Shown here one piece after another: positions 18,744 to 27,149 of a DNA stretch of 64,000 bases (positions within the stretch are counted from its first letter, which is position 1; each line of letters opens with the position of its first letter). The stretch covers positions 1 through 64,000 of the forward strand of contig NZ_LMQC01000024.1 in the NCBI RefSeq assembly GCF_001424485.1. The letters are read 5' to 3'. This stretch comes from Modestobacter sp. Leaf380 (GTDB taxonomy: Bacteria > Actinomycetota > Actinomycetes > Mycobacteriales > Geodermatophilaceae). The translations under genes were made by a program, and so were the position numbers. The notes under the pieces were generated by a model. It ran no database searches and had not been told where the DNA came from. It worked only from the letters and a program-made list of their open reading frames with translations.

Positions 18744-21418
18744 GGGGCACCCGGCCCACCTGCGCAGCAGGTGACACACCCCTGCCCGGTCGGTCGTGCA
18801 CGACCGACCGGGCAGGGGGCCCGCCGCACCGTCAGACCCCCGTCGGCCGCACCGACGCCCAGGGACGCGGTGTCGGGCTCGGCGACGTCGACGAGCACCC
18901 CGTCGCCGTCCCGGACCTCGCCGGACAGCAGCGCGCGGGCCAGCTGGTCGCCGATCGCCGACTGCACCAGCCGGCGCAGCGGTCGGGCGCCGTAGACCGG
19001 GTCGAACCCGTTCATCGCCAGCCACTCCCGGGCCGCGTCGGACACCTGCAGGGACAGCCTGCGGGCGGCCAGCCGGCGGGCCAGCACGCCGACCTGGATG
19101 TCCACGATGCCGGTCAGCTCGTCGGTGCCCAGCGAGTCGAAGACGACCACGTCGTCGAGGCGGTTGAGGAACTCGGGCTTGAAGTGCGCCCGGACCACCT
19201 CGTCCACGGCCCGCCGCTTGGCGTCGGCCGGGACCGACTGGTCGGCGATGACCTGCGAGCCCAGGTTCGACGTCAGCACCAGGATGGTGTTGCGGAAGTC
19301 CACCGTCCGCCCCTGGCCGTCGGTCAGCCGGCCGTCGTCGAGCACCTGCAGCAGGACGTCGAAGACGTCGGGGTGGGCCTTCTCGACCTCGTCGAGCAGC
19401 ACCACCGTGTAGGGGCGACGACGCACCGCCTCGGTCAGCTGGCCGCCCGCCTCGTAGCCCACGTAGCCGGGGGGCGCCCCGACCAGCCGGGACACCGAGT
19501 GCTTCTCGGAGTACTCGCTCATGTCGATGCGGACCATCGCCCGCTCGTCGTCGAAGAGGAACTCCGCCAGCGCCTTGGCCAGCTCGGTCTTGCCGACACC
19601 GGTGGGGCCCAGGAACAGGAAGGACCCGGTGGGGCGGTCGGGGTCGGCCACCCCGGAGCGGGCCCGGCGGACGGCGTCGGACACCACCCGGACGGCGGCC
19701 GGCTGGCCGACGACGCGGCCGGCGAGCACGTCCTCCATCCGCAGCAGCTTGGCGGTCTCGCCCTCCAGCAGCCGGCCGGCCGGGATGCCGGTCCAGGACT
19801 GCACGACCTCGGCGATGTCGTCGGGGCCGACCTCCTCCTTGAGCATCGAGGCCTCCGCGGTCGCGCCGGACGCCTCGGCCAGGGCCTTCTCCAGGCTGGG
19901 CAGCTGGCCGTACCGCAGCTCCGCCACGCGGGCCAGGTCGCCGTCCCGCTCGGCACGCTCGGCCTCCTGGCGCACCGTCTCCAGCCGCTCCTTGGTCTCC
20001 CGGATGCGGTCGATGGCGCCCTTATCCTGCTGCCAGCGGGCGGTCAGCTCGTCGAGCAGCTCCCGCCGGTCGGCCAGGTCCTCGCGCAGGGCGACCAGCC
20101 GGGCGGCGGAGGACTCGTCGTCCTCCTTGGCCAGCGCCATCTCCTCGATCTCCAGCCGGCGGACCACCCGCTCGACCTCGTCGACCTCGACCGGGCGGCT
20201 GTCGATCTCCATCCGCAGCCGGCTGGCGGCCTCGTCGACCAGGTCGATGGCCTTGTCGGGCAGGAACCGGGCGGTGACGTACCGGTCGGACAGGGTGGCG
20301 GCGGAGACGATGGCGGCGTCGGTGATCCGGACGCCGTGGTGCACCTCGTAGCGCTCCTTGAGCCCGCGCAGGATGCCGATCGTGTCCTCGACGGTGGGCT
20401 CGCCGACGAACACCTGCTGGAACCGGCGCTCCAGGGCGGCGTCCTTCTCGATGTGCTCGCGGAACTCGTCCAGCGTGGTGGCACCGACCATCCGCAGCTC
20501 ACCACGGGCCAGCATCGGCTTGATCATGTTGCCGGCGTCCATGGCGGAGTCACCGGAGGCACCGGCCCCGACGATGGTGTGCAGCTCGTCGATGAAGGTG
20601 ACGATCTCGCCGTCGGACTCGGTGATCTCGGTCAGGACCGCCTTGAGGCGCTCCTCGAACTCGCCGCGGAACTTGGCCCCGGCGACCATCGCGGACAGGT
20701 CCAGGCTCATCAGCCGCTTGCCCTTGAGGCTCTCCGGGACGTCGCCGGCGACCATCCGCTGCGCCAGGCCCTCGACGATCGCGGTCTTGCCGACGCCGGG
20801 CTCCCCGATCAGCACCGGGTTGTTCTTGGTCCGACGGGACAGCACCTGCACGACGCGGCGGATCTCGGTGTCCCGGCCGATGACCGGGTCCATCTTCCCG
20901 TCGCGGGCCCGCTCGGTGAGGTCGACGGCGTACTTCTCCAGGGCCTCGAAGGTGCCCTCGGGGTCCGCGGAGGTGACCTTGCGCGAACCCCGGACGGTCC
21001 GGAAGGCGGCCAGCAGCGAGTCGGCCGAGGCCCCCGCGCCGGTCAGCACCGACCCGGCCTCACCGCCGACGGTGGCCAGCCCGACCAGCAGGTGCTCGGT
21101 GGAGACGAACTCGTCGCCCAGCGCCGAGGCCTGTTCGCCGGCGGCGTTGACCACCCGCAGGAGGTCCCGGGACGGCGCGGGTGCCGGCACGCTGGACCCG
21201 GACACACTGGGCAGCCGGCGCACGGCGGCCTCGGCCTTGGCGCGGACCTCCCCCGGGATCGCCCCGGTGGCCTGCAGCAGCGGAGCGGTGATGCCGTCGG
21301 CCTGGTCGAGCAGGGCGACGAGCAGGTGCAGCGGCTCCAGGCTCGCCTGGCCGCGGTCGACCGCCAGCCGCTGGGCCGCGGCGATGGCCTCCTGCGATCG
21401 GGTGGTCAGCTTGTCCAT
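18740..21418 (-). CDS. clpB: ATP-dependent disaggregase ClpB
   Basis: A hexameric AAA+ chaperone that rescues aggregated proteins with DnaK/DnaJ/GrpE, all encoded in this window. The 892 residues hold the N-domain repeats (1-145), NBD1 Walker A GEPGVGKT (205-212), the coiled-coil middle domain (about 405-525), NBD2 GPTGVGKT and the D2-small domain. The last 28 residues ([12 protein letters not shown] onward) are encoded by a terminator-like palindrome and are not a normal ClpB end. The family usually ends near residue 860-870. A HAIR-type HspR site lies 100 bp upstream of the start. Confidence 0.94.
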   Translation of the reverse strand: MDKLTTRSQEAIAAAQRLAVDRGQASLEPLHLLVALLDQADGITAPLLQATGAIPGEVRAKAEAAVRRLPSVSGSSVPAPAPSRDLLRVVNAAGEQASALGDEFVSTEHLLVGLATVGGEAGSVLTGAGASADSLLAAFRTVRGSRKVTSADPEGTFEALEKYAVDLTERARDGKMDPVIGRDTEIRRVVQVLSRRTKNNPVLIGEPGVGKTAIVEGLAQRMVAGDVPESLKGKRLMSLDLSAMVAGAKFRGEFEERLKAVLTEITESDGEIVTFIDELHTIVGAGASGDSAMDAGNMIKPMLARGELRMVGATTLDEFREHIEKDAALERRFQQVFVGEPTVEDTIGILRGLKERYEVHHGVRITDAAIVSAATLSDRYVTARFLPDKAIDLVDEAASRLRMEIDSRPVEVDEVERVVRRLEIEEMALAKEDDESSAARLVALREDLADRRELLDELTARWQQDKGAIDRIRETKERLETVRQEAERAERDGDLARVAELRYGQLPSLEKALAEASGATAEASMLKEEVGPDDIAEVVQSWTGIPAGRLLEGETAKLLRMEDVLAGRVVGQPAAVRVVSDAVRRARSGVADPDRPTGSFLFLGPTGVGKTELAKALAEFLFDDERAMVRIDMSEYSEKHSVSRLVGAPPGYVGYEAGGQLTEAVRRRPYTVVLLDEVEKAHPDVFDVLLQVLDDGRLTDGQGRTVDFRNTILVLTSNLGSQVIADQSVPADAKRRAVDEVVRAHFKPEFLNRLDDVVVFDSLGTDELTGIVDIQVGVLARRLAARRLSLQVSDAAREWLAMNGFDPVYGARPLRRLVQSAIGDQLARALLSGEVRDGDGVLVDVAEPDTASLGVGAADGGLTVRRAPCPVGRARPTGQGCVTCCAGGPGAP
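18779..18818. terminator. Perfect 40-bp palindrome inside the clpB 3' end
   Basis: Bases 18779-18798 are the exact reverse complement of 18799-18818. It looks like a rho-independent-type hairpin downstream of a gene, yet the clpB frame stays open through it. A second small hairpin (18757-18763 with 18767-18773) lies just after it on the minus strand, before the next start. Confidence 0.75.
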
Positions 21419-21443
21419 GGTCGGGACGGGGTCCTCTCGGTCA

Positions 21444-21485
21444 GGTGGTGTCAGTGGGGTGGTGTCGGTGGGGTGGTGTCGGTGG
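21444..21485. repeat. Three 14-bp tandem repeats in the clpB leader
   Basis: The unit GGTGGTGTCGGTGG is repeated at 21444-21457 (one mismatch), 21458-21471 and 21472-21485. It lies between the clpB start (21418) and the HspR-type operator (21519), so it is probably in the untranslated leader or between promoter and start. Confidence 0.8.
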
Positions 21486-21518
21486 GTGGTGCTCGCTGAC
21501 TCCGTCAACGGAGCAGGA

Positions 21519-21539
21519 CTTGAGTCTGTTCCGCTCAAC
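21519..21539 (-). promoter_or_regulatory. HAIR-type operator for HspR upstream of clpB
   Basis: The + strand reads CTTGAGT-N7-GCTCAAC. The known HAIR consensus is CTTGAGT-N7-ACTCAAG, so one arm is perfect and the other matches 5 of 7. On the clpB strand it begins GTTGAGC and includes a TTGAGC hexamer that could serve as a -35 box. Binding of HspR here would overlap the promoter. Confidence 0.72.
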
Positions 21540-21609
21540 TCTGTCCGTCCAGTCCGGACCCGGGACATTCCGGAACGCAATCCGGTGGTCCACGACTTAG
21601 GCTTGCCCG

Positions 21610-22071
21610 ATGTCGGACTCCCCGTCGCCGAGCGTCGCTCTGGACGACCAGCTCTGCTTCGCGCTCTACGCCGCTTCCCGGGCCGTGACGGCCCGCTACC
21701 GTCCGATGCTGGACCAGATGGGGCTGACCTATCCCCAGTACCTGGTGATGATGCTGCTCTGGGAGACCGACGGACAGACCGTGGGCCAACTCGGTTCCCG
21801 ACTGGCCCTGGACTCCGGGACGCTGTCCCCGCTGCTCAAGCGGCTCACCGCCGCCGGCCTGGTCACCCGGCACCGCCGCGTGGACGACGAGCGTTCGGTC
21901 TCCATCCAGCTCACCGACGCCGGCAGGGCACTGGAGTCCCAGGCGATGGACGTGTCGACCGAGATGATCGGGGCACTGGGCATGGCGATCAGCGAGTTCG
22001 ACCACCTCAAGGCCGAGCTGCGGGCCCTCACCGAGCGGGTCGTCGAGGACGGGAACAAGGCCCGGACCTGA
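21610..22071 (+). CDS. ohrR: MarR-family organic peroxide sensor, OhrR-like
   Basis: A 153-residue winged-helix repressor. The N-terminal [15 protein letters not shown] (11-25) with C16 is the OhrR hallmark; that cysteine reacts with organic hydroperoxides and releases DNA. The recognition helix region is [18 protein letters not shown] (about 68-85), followed by a wing (HRRVDDERS). It is divergent from clpB and lies 62 bp ahead of osmC, with a palindrome between them. The ATG at 21610 gives standard OhrR length. Confidence 0.9.
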   Translation: MSDSPSPSVALDDQLCFALYAASRAVTARYRPMLDQMGLTYPQYLVMMLLWETDGQTVGQLGSRLALDSGTLSPLLKRLTAAGLVTRHRRVDDERSVSIQLTDAGRALESQAMDVSTEMIGALGMAISEFDHLKAELRALTERVVEDGNKART

Positions 22072-22089
22072 TCAGTTGTGTACAACTGA
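22072..22089. promoter_or_regulatory. Probable OhrR operator
   Basis: Perfect 8-bp arms TCAGTTGT and ACAACTGA separated by GT lie directly after the ohrR stop and before osmC. Position and symmetry fit an OhrR binding site controlling osmC. Confidence 0.65.
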
Positions 22090-22133
22090 CTGTCGTCGAC
22101 ACCACGGCGACCCCTCACACGCCAGGAGGCACG

Positions 22134-22577
22134 ATGCCCACGCGCACCGCACGCACCGCATGGAACGGCACCCTCGAGGAGGGCTCCGGACAGGTCGAGC
22201 TGTCCAGCAGCAAGGTCGGCACCTACGAGGTGTCCTTCCCCAAGCGAGCCGCTGACGAGGCCGGTGGCACCACCTCCCCCGAGGAGCTCATCGCCGCGGC
22301 GCACTCCTCCTGCTTCGCCATGCAGCTCTCGGCCCTGATCGCCCAGGCCGGCGGCACCCCGGAGTCCCTCGAGGTCGCAGCCGACGTCTCCCTCGGCCCG
22401 GACTCGGCCAACGGCGGCTTCAAGCTCACCGGCATCGCGCTCACCGTCCGCGGCGAGGTCACCGGCCTCGACGCCGCCGGCTTCGAGAAGGCCGCCCAGG
22501 ACGCCAAGGCCGGCTGCCCGGTCAGCAAGGCCCTGACCGGCGTCGAGATCACCCTGGACGCCGCGCTCGTCTCCTGA
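22134..22577 (+). CDS. osmC: OsmC-family peroxidase
   Basis: A 147-residue thiol peroxidase that detoxifies organic hydroperoxides. Both redox cysteines are present: C60 in AHSSCFAM and C128 in AGCPVSKAL. The N-terminal [11 protein letters not shown] and [15 protein letters not shown] match the OsmC subgroup rather than Ohr. AGGAGG precedes the ATG at 22134 with good spacing. It is paired with ohrR upstream, and a terminator follows. Confidence 0.93.
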   Translation: MPTRTARTAWNGTLEEGSGQVELSSSKVGTYEVSFPKRAADEAGGTTSPEELIAAAHSSCFAMQLSALIAQAGGTPESLEVAADVSLGPDSANGGFKLTGIALTVRGEVTGLDAAGFEKAAQDAKAGCPVSKALTGVEITLDAALVS

Positions 22578-22587
22578 GCCCCGGCAC

Positions 22588-22620
22588 ACGGCCCCGTCTC
22601 CCCCCGGGAGGCGGGGCCGT
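22588..22620. terminator. Terminator hairpin
   Basis: A 15-bp stem (22588-22602 with 22606-22620, one G-U pair) and a short C loop lie between osmC (plus) and the convergent response-regulator gene. Confidence 0.8.
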
Positions 22621-22644
22621 CGTGCGTCCAGGGCCGTCGTGGGT

Positions 22645-23331
22645 TCAGGGCCGCCAGGCGTAGCGGCGCTCGGGTCGGCCGGTGGAGCCGTAGCGCAGGT
22701 GCACCCCGACCCGGCCGGTCGCGGCGAAGTGCTCCAGGTACCGGCGTGCGCTCACGCGGGAGGCACCGAGGGACTCGGCGCACTCGGTCGCCGACAGGCC
22801 CTCCTCCCCCGCCGCCCGCAGCGCCTGCTCCACGCGCTGCGCCGTCTCCCGGGACAGCCCCTTGGGCATGCCCCGCGCCAGCAGCGCCTCCGAGGGCCCG
22901 GTGAAGGCCCGGTCGACGTCGGACTGCTCGGCCGCGGCCACCGAGGACAGGTGCTCCCGCACCTGCCGGTAGTGCAGCAGGCGCACCCGCAGGTCCTCCG
23001 CGGTGAACGGCTTGAGCAGGTAGGACACCGCACCGCCCCGGACCGCGGCCTGCACGGTGTCCACCTCGCGGGCCGCGGTCACCATCAGCACGTCCAGGTC
23101 CGGGGTGCCCTCCCGCAGCCGGCGCAGCACCTCGGTGCCCGGGACGTCGGGCAGGTGCACGTCCAGCAGCACCAGGTCCACCCCGCCGTGCCCGACCCGG
23201 TCCAGCGCGTCCTGCCCGGTCCCGGCGACGCCGACCGTGCGGAAGCCCTCGACGCGGTCCACGAAGCCCTTGTTCACCGCGGCCACCAGCGGGTCGTCGT
23301 CCACCACCAGCACCCGGACCGGGCCGGTCAC
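22645..23331 (-). CDS. Response regulator, CitB/DctR type
   Basis: A 228-residue regulator with a receiver domain (phospho-acceptor D57 in LVLLDVHLPDVPG, switch T86, K108 in LLKPF) and a C-terminal HTH of the CitB/DcuR type (GLSATECAESLGASRVSARRYLEH). It should activate genes for di- or tricarboxylate uptake. Its start overlaps the kinase stop by 4 bp. The target is probably the divergent tctC promoter or the anion-transporter genes beyond it. Confidence 0.9.
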   Translation of the reverse strand: MTGPVRVLVVDDDPLVAAVNKGFVDRVEGFRTVGVAGTGQDALDRVGHGGVDLVLLDVHLPDVPGTEVLRRLREGTPDLDVLMVTAAREVDTVQAAVRGGAVSYLLKPFTAEDLRVRLLHYRQVREHLSSVAAAEQSDVDRAFTGPSEALLARGMPKGLSRETAQRVEQALRAAGEEGLSATECAESLGASRVSARRYLEHFAATGRVGVHLRYGSTGRPERRYAWRP

Positions 23332-24938
23332 GCGGCACCGACCGGGGCGGCCAGCTCGTCGGCGTGCACCGGCAGCCGCGCGGTGAACACCGCCCCGCCG
23401 CCCGCCGGGGAGTCCACCCGCACGTCGCCGCCGCGCCGCCCGCAGACCAGCTGCACCAGCGCCAGGCCGTGCCCACGACCCTCGCCGTCCTTGGTGGACA
23501 CCCCGCGCCGGAACACCGAGTGCAGGACGGCGGGGTCCACCCCCGGCCCGTCGTCGGCGACCTCGACCAGCACGTCGTCCCCCTCGACCAGCGCGGTGAG
23601 CAGCACGTGCGCGCCCGGGGTCGGGCCGACGGCGTCCAGCGCGTTGTCGACCAGGTTGCCCAGCACCGTCACCAGGTCCGCGGCCAGGCCCGGGGCCACC
23701 CGCGGCAGCCCGGAGTCCGCCGAGACCTCCAGCACCGCGCCGCGCTCCCGGGCCAGGCTGGCCTTGGCGACGACCAGGGCCGCCACCGTGGGGTCGGCGA
23801 GCTGCCGGCCCACCCCGGCGTCGGCGGCCGCGCTGTCCCGGCCCAGCGCCTCGATGAAGCCGACCACGTCGTCGTGCAGGCCCAGCTGCACCAGCCCGGA
23901 GATCGTGTGCAGCCGGTTGGCGAACTCGTGGGTCTGCGCGCGCAGCGTCTCGCTGACGTCGCGGCTGGTGACCAGCTGCTGCTGCAGCGCCACCAGCTCG
24001 GTGTGGTCCCGCAGCGTCGTCACCGAACCCAGCGCCCGGCCCCCACGCTCCAGGTCGGTGCGGGTGAGGACCAGCAGCCGGCCGGAGCGGACCACCATCC
24101 GGTCGGGTTCCGGCGTCCCGGACCGGCCGGTGAGCAGGCCCAGCAGCGGTTCCTCGGGCACGTGGTCGGCCAGCGGCGTCCCCACGCAGTCCTCGGGCAG
24201 GTCCAGCAGCTCCACCGCGGCCTCGTTGACCAGAGTGACCCGACCCTCGACGTCCAGGCCGAGCACGCCCTCGCGGATGCCGTGCAGCATCGCCTCGCGG
24301 TGCTCGGTGAGCGAGGCGATCTCCGCCGGCTCCAGGCCCAGGGTCTGCCGCTTGACCCGGCGCGCCAGGAACACCGATCCGGCGACGCCCAGCACCCCGG
24401 CCACCACCAGGTAGGTCAGCAGGTCCGGCAGCGCGGTGACCAGCAACGCCGCGGTGCTGGGGTCGTCGATGGCGACGACGACGGTGCCCAGCAGGGCGCC
24501 GTCGTCCCCGAGCACGGGGGCACGTGCGGCTCGGACGTCGCGGTCCCCCAGCGTCGTCCCACCGCTCCAGCCGGCCGCGGCGTCGCCGTCCCCGGGGGTG
24601 AGGGTGGTGCGCAGCAGCCGGGGGTCGTCGGGGGCGGCCAGCACCAGCCCGGCGGCGTCGGTGACCACGATCGAGTCGACGTCGCTGGTGGTGCGCAGGT
24701 CCTCCACGACCGGGGCGATCTGGGCCCCGTCGGCGGCCACCTCGGTCAACTCGAAGCGCAGCACCGGGACGCTGGCCGCGTACTCCGCGACGGCCCGGGC
24801 GCGCCGGTCGGCGCCGGCCTCCGTGGCGTACCGGCTCTGCGCGACCGACACCGCCGCGACGCCGAGCACGACGACCGCGACCAGCCCCAGCTGGAAGGCC
24901 AGCAGCCGCCCGGCGAGGGAGGTCGGACGGCGGGCCAC
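23328..24938 (-). CDS. Sensor histidine kinase, CitA/DcuS type
   Basis: A 536-residue membrane kinase. Helix 1 (about 12-33) and helix 2 (about 171-192) bracket an extracytoplasmic sensor domain. A PAS domain (about 210-310) follows, then the unusual H-box of this family, HEFANRLHTISGL (phospho-H337), and an ATPase domain with NLVDNALDAV, DDGPG and GHGLALV. GTG 24938 starts just before the first helix. It is divergent from tctC (45 bp), the classic arrangement of citrate-sensing systems. Confidence 0.92.
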   Translation of the reverse strand: MARRPTSLAGRLLAFQLGLVAVVVLGVAAVSVAQSRYATEAGADRRARAVAEYAASVPVLRFELTEVAADGAQIAPVVEDLRTTSDVDSIVVTDAAGLVLAAPDDPRLLRTTLTPGDGDAAAGWSGGTTLGDRDVRAARAPVLGDDGALLGTVVVAIDDPSTAALLVTALPDLLTYLVVAGVLGVAGSVFLARRVKRQTLGLEPAEIASLTEHREAMLHGIREGVLGLDVEGRVTLVNEAAVELLDLPEDCVGTPLADHVPEEPLLGLLTGRSGTPEPDRMVVRSGRLLVLTRTDLERGGRALGSVTTLRDHTELVALQQQLVTSRDVSETLRAQTHEFANRLHTISGLVQLGLHDDVVGFIEALGRDSAAADAGVGRQLADPTVAALVVAKASLARERGAVLEVSADSGLPRVAPGLAADLVTVLGNLVDNALDAVGPTPGAHVLLTALVEGDDVLVEVADDGPGVDPAVLHSVFRRGVSTKDGEGRGHGLALVQLVCGRRGGDVRVDSPAGGGAVFTARLPVHADELAAPVGAA

Positions 24939-24983
24939 CCCGCCATGATGGCCCTCCCGGTGTCGTGGGCCACCATGGGCGCC

Positions 24984-25931
24984 ATGCGCGCCGTGGCCGG
25001 ACTGCTCGTCGTCCTGGCCGTGCTGACCGGGTGCAGCGGGGGTCGCGACCCCGTCACCGACCTGCGGGTCATGGTGCCCAACACGGTCGGGGGCGGCTAC
25101 GACGTCACCGCCCGGACGGCGGTGCGGGTGCTGGAGGAGACCGGCCTGGCCGAGGGCGTGGAGGTCTTCCAGCTGCCCGGGTCCGGCGGGACGGTCGGGC
25201 TGGCCCGGCTGTCCGGCGAGGCCGGCAACGGGGACCTGCTGATGAGCATGGGACTGGGCCTGCTGGCGGCGTCCCGGGCCGGGGAGGTGCCCACCACGGT
25301 CGCCGACGTCACCCCGGTGGCGCGGCTGCTGGAGGAGTCCGGCGCGGTCCTGGTCGCCGCGGACTCCCCCTACCGCTCGATGGACGACCTGGTCGCCGCC
25401 TGGACCGCCGACCCCGCGTCCTTCGTCGTCGGTGGCGGGTCCGCACCGGCCGGCCCGGACAGCCTGCTGGCGCTGCGGCTGGCCGCAGCACTCGGCATCG
25501 CCCCCGCGGACGTGGACTACCTGGGCTTCGACGGCGGCGGGGACCTGGTGCCCGCCCTGCTGTCCGGGCAGGTGCAGGTGGCGCTGTCGGGCAACGCGGA
25601 GTTCGCCGACCAGCTGGCCGGCGGCGAGGTCCGGGCGCTGGCCACCACGGGCGCCGAGCGGGTGCGCGCGGTGGACGCCCCGACCCTGCGCGAGCTGGGC
25701 ATCGACGTCGTGTTCAGCAACTGGCGTGGCCTGGTCGCCCCGCCCGGCCTGACCGAGGCGGAGGTCCGGCGGCTGACCGACCTGGTCCTCGCCCTGCACG
25801 ACACCCCGCAGTGGCGGGCCGCGCTGACCACGAACTCCTGGACCGACGCCCTGCTCACCGGCCCGGAGTTCGCCGCCTTCCTCACCGGACAGCAGCAGCT
25901 GGTGGACGACACCCTCACGCAGCTGCGCTGA
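24984..25931 (+). CDS. TctC-type tricarboxylate-binding lipoprotein
   Basis: A 315-residue extracytoplasmic solute-binding protein of the tripartite tricarboxylate family. The lipoprotein signal MRAVAGLLVVLAVLTGC gives C17 as the lipid-bearing residue. Family motifs LRVMVPNTVGGGYDVTAR, LPGSGGTVGLARL and FSNWRGLVAPPGLT are visible. The membrane partners TctA and TctB are absent. The gene is divergent from the kinase and its 3' end overlaps the glycerate kinase gene by 17 bp, tail to tail. An ATG nine bases upstream is an alternative start. Confidence 0.9.
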   Translation: MRAVAGLLVVLAVLTGCSGGRDPVTDLRVMVPNTVGGGYDVTARTAVRVLEETGLAEGVEVFQLPGSGGTVGLARLSGEAGNGDLLMSMGLGLLAASRAGEVPTTVADVTPVARLLEESGAVLVAADSPYRSMDDLVAAWTADPASFVVGGGSAPAGPDSLLALRLAAALGIAPADVDYLGFDGGGDLVPALLSGQVQVALSGNAEFADQLAGGEVRALATTGAERVRAVDAPTLRELGIDVVFSNWRGLVAPPGLTEAEVRRLTDLVLALHDTPQWRAALTTNSWTDALLTGPEFAAFLTGQQQLVDDTLTQLR

Positions 25932-27108
25932 GCACCGGGACGGCGCGCAGCTGCTCACCCAGCAGGACGGTGCGCAGCAGGGACTCGGCCGCCCCGGTGA
26001 CCAGCGGCGCGGCGTCCGTCATCGCCTGCGCGAGGGTCATCGGCCCGGTGACGATGCTGGCCACCGCACCGATGCCCAGGTCGTAGACCGCCGGCCAGCC
26101 CTCGCCCAGCGTGCCGGCCAGGGCCACCACCGGGGTGCCGGCGGCCCGGCAGCGGCGGGCGACCTCGGCGGGCACCTTGCCGCGCGGGGTCTGGGCATCC
26201 AGCTGGCCCTCCGCGGTGACGACGAGGTCGGCGGCGGCGATGAGCTCGTCGAGCCGGGCGCCGGCGAGCCGGCTGTCGAAGAACACGTCGAACCGGCAGG
26301 CCAGCTCGGCGCCGATCGCGGCCAGCCCCGCGCCCAGCCCGCCGGAGGCGCCGCTGCCCGGGAGCGTCGCGAGCTCCCGGCCGCTGACCCGGGACAGCAC
26401 CGCCGCCCAGCGCTCCAGACCGGCGGCCAGCTGCTCGACCTGCTCGGGGGTCGCACCCTTCTGCGGGCCGAACACCCGGGCCACCCCGCGCGGGCCGGTG
26501 AGCACGTTCGTCAGGTTCCCGGCGACCACCAGCTCGACGTCGGCCAGCCGGGGGTCCAGCCCGGACAGGTCGACGTCGGCGACCTCACCGAGGGCGGCGG
26601 CACCCCGGCCCAGCGCCCGGCCGTCGGCGGCCAGCAGCCGGGCGCCGAGGGCCTGCAGGGCGCCGGCACCGCCGTCGCTGGTGCCGGAGTCCCCGCAGCC
26701 GACGACGACCCGGTGGCAGCCGGTGTCCAGGGCGGCCAGCACCAGCTCGCCGACCCCGGCGGTGGTGGTGGCCGTGGGGTCGCGCCGGTCCCGCGGGACC
26801 AGTGCCAGCCCGGCGGCCGAGGCCATGTCCAGCACCACGGTGCCCCGCGAGGAGCCGCCGAGCACCGCCACGTGCGCGGTCACCGGGAGGCCGACCGGGC
26901 CGGTGACCCCACACGGCAGCAGGTGCCCGCCGGTGGCCGCGGCCAGGGCGGCGGCCGAGCCCTCCCCGCCGTCCACCAGGGGGACCCGGTCGATGACGGC
27001 GTCGGGCAGTACCCGCCGCACGCCCTCGGCGATGGCGGTGGCCACCTCGCCGGTGTCCAGGCACTCCTTGAAACCGCTGGGGGCGACGAGCACGCGGGTG
27101 ATCGACAT
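25915..27108 (-). CDS. Glycerate kinase, GK-II/GlxK type
   Basis: A 397-residue kinase that phosphorylates D-glycerate to 2- or 3-phosphoglycerate. It starts MSITRVLVAPSGFKECLDTGEVA (family signature) and contains RVPLVDGGEGSAAA, GCGDSGTSDGGAGALQALG, VFGPQKGATPEQV and LVVTAEGQLDAQTPRGKVP. It follows the anion transporter by 41 bp on the same strand. Together with a hydroxy-acid transporter this suggests growth on glycerate, tartrate or tartronate-type acids, which is an inference. Confidence 0.92.
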   Translation of the reverse strand: MSITRVLVAPSGFKECLDTGEVATAIAEGVRRVLPDAVIDRVPLVDGGEGSAAALAAATGGHLLPCGVTGPVGLPVTAHVAVLGGSSRGTVVLDMASAAGLALVPRDRRDPTATTTAGVGELVLAALDTGCHRVVVGCGDSGTSDGGAGALQALGARLLAADGRALGRGAAALGEVADVDLSGLDPRLADVELVVAGNLTNVLTGPRGVARVFGPQKGATPEQVEQLAAGLERWAAVLSRVSGRELATLPGSGASGGLGAGLAAIGAELACRFDVFFDSRLAGARLDELIAAADLVVTAEGQLDAQTPRGKVPAEVARRCRAAGTPVVALAGTLGEGWPAVYDLGIGAVASIVTGPMTLAQAMTDAAPLVTGAAESLLRTVLLGEQLRAVPVLSAAA

Positions 27109-27149
27109 GGTGGGGCTCCTTCGTTCTGGGTGGTCGGGGGCGGGGGGCT

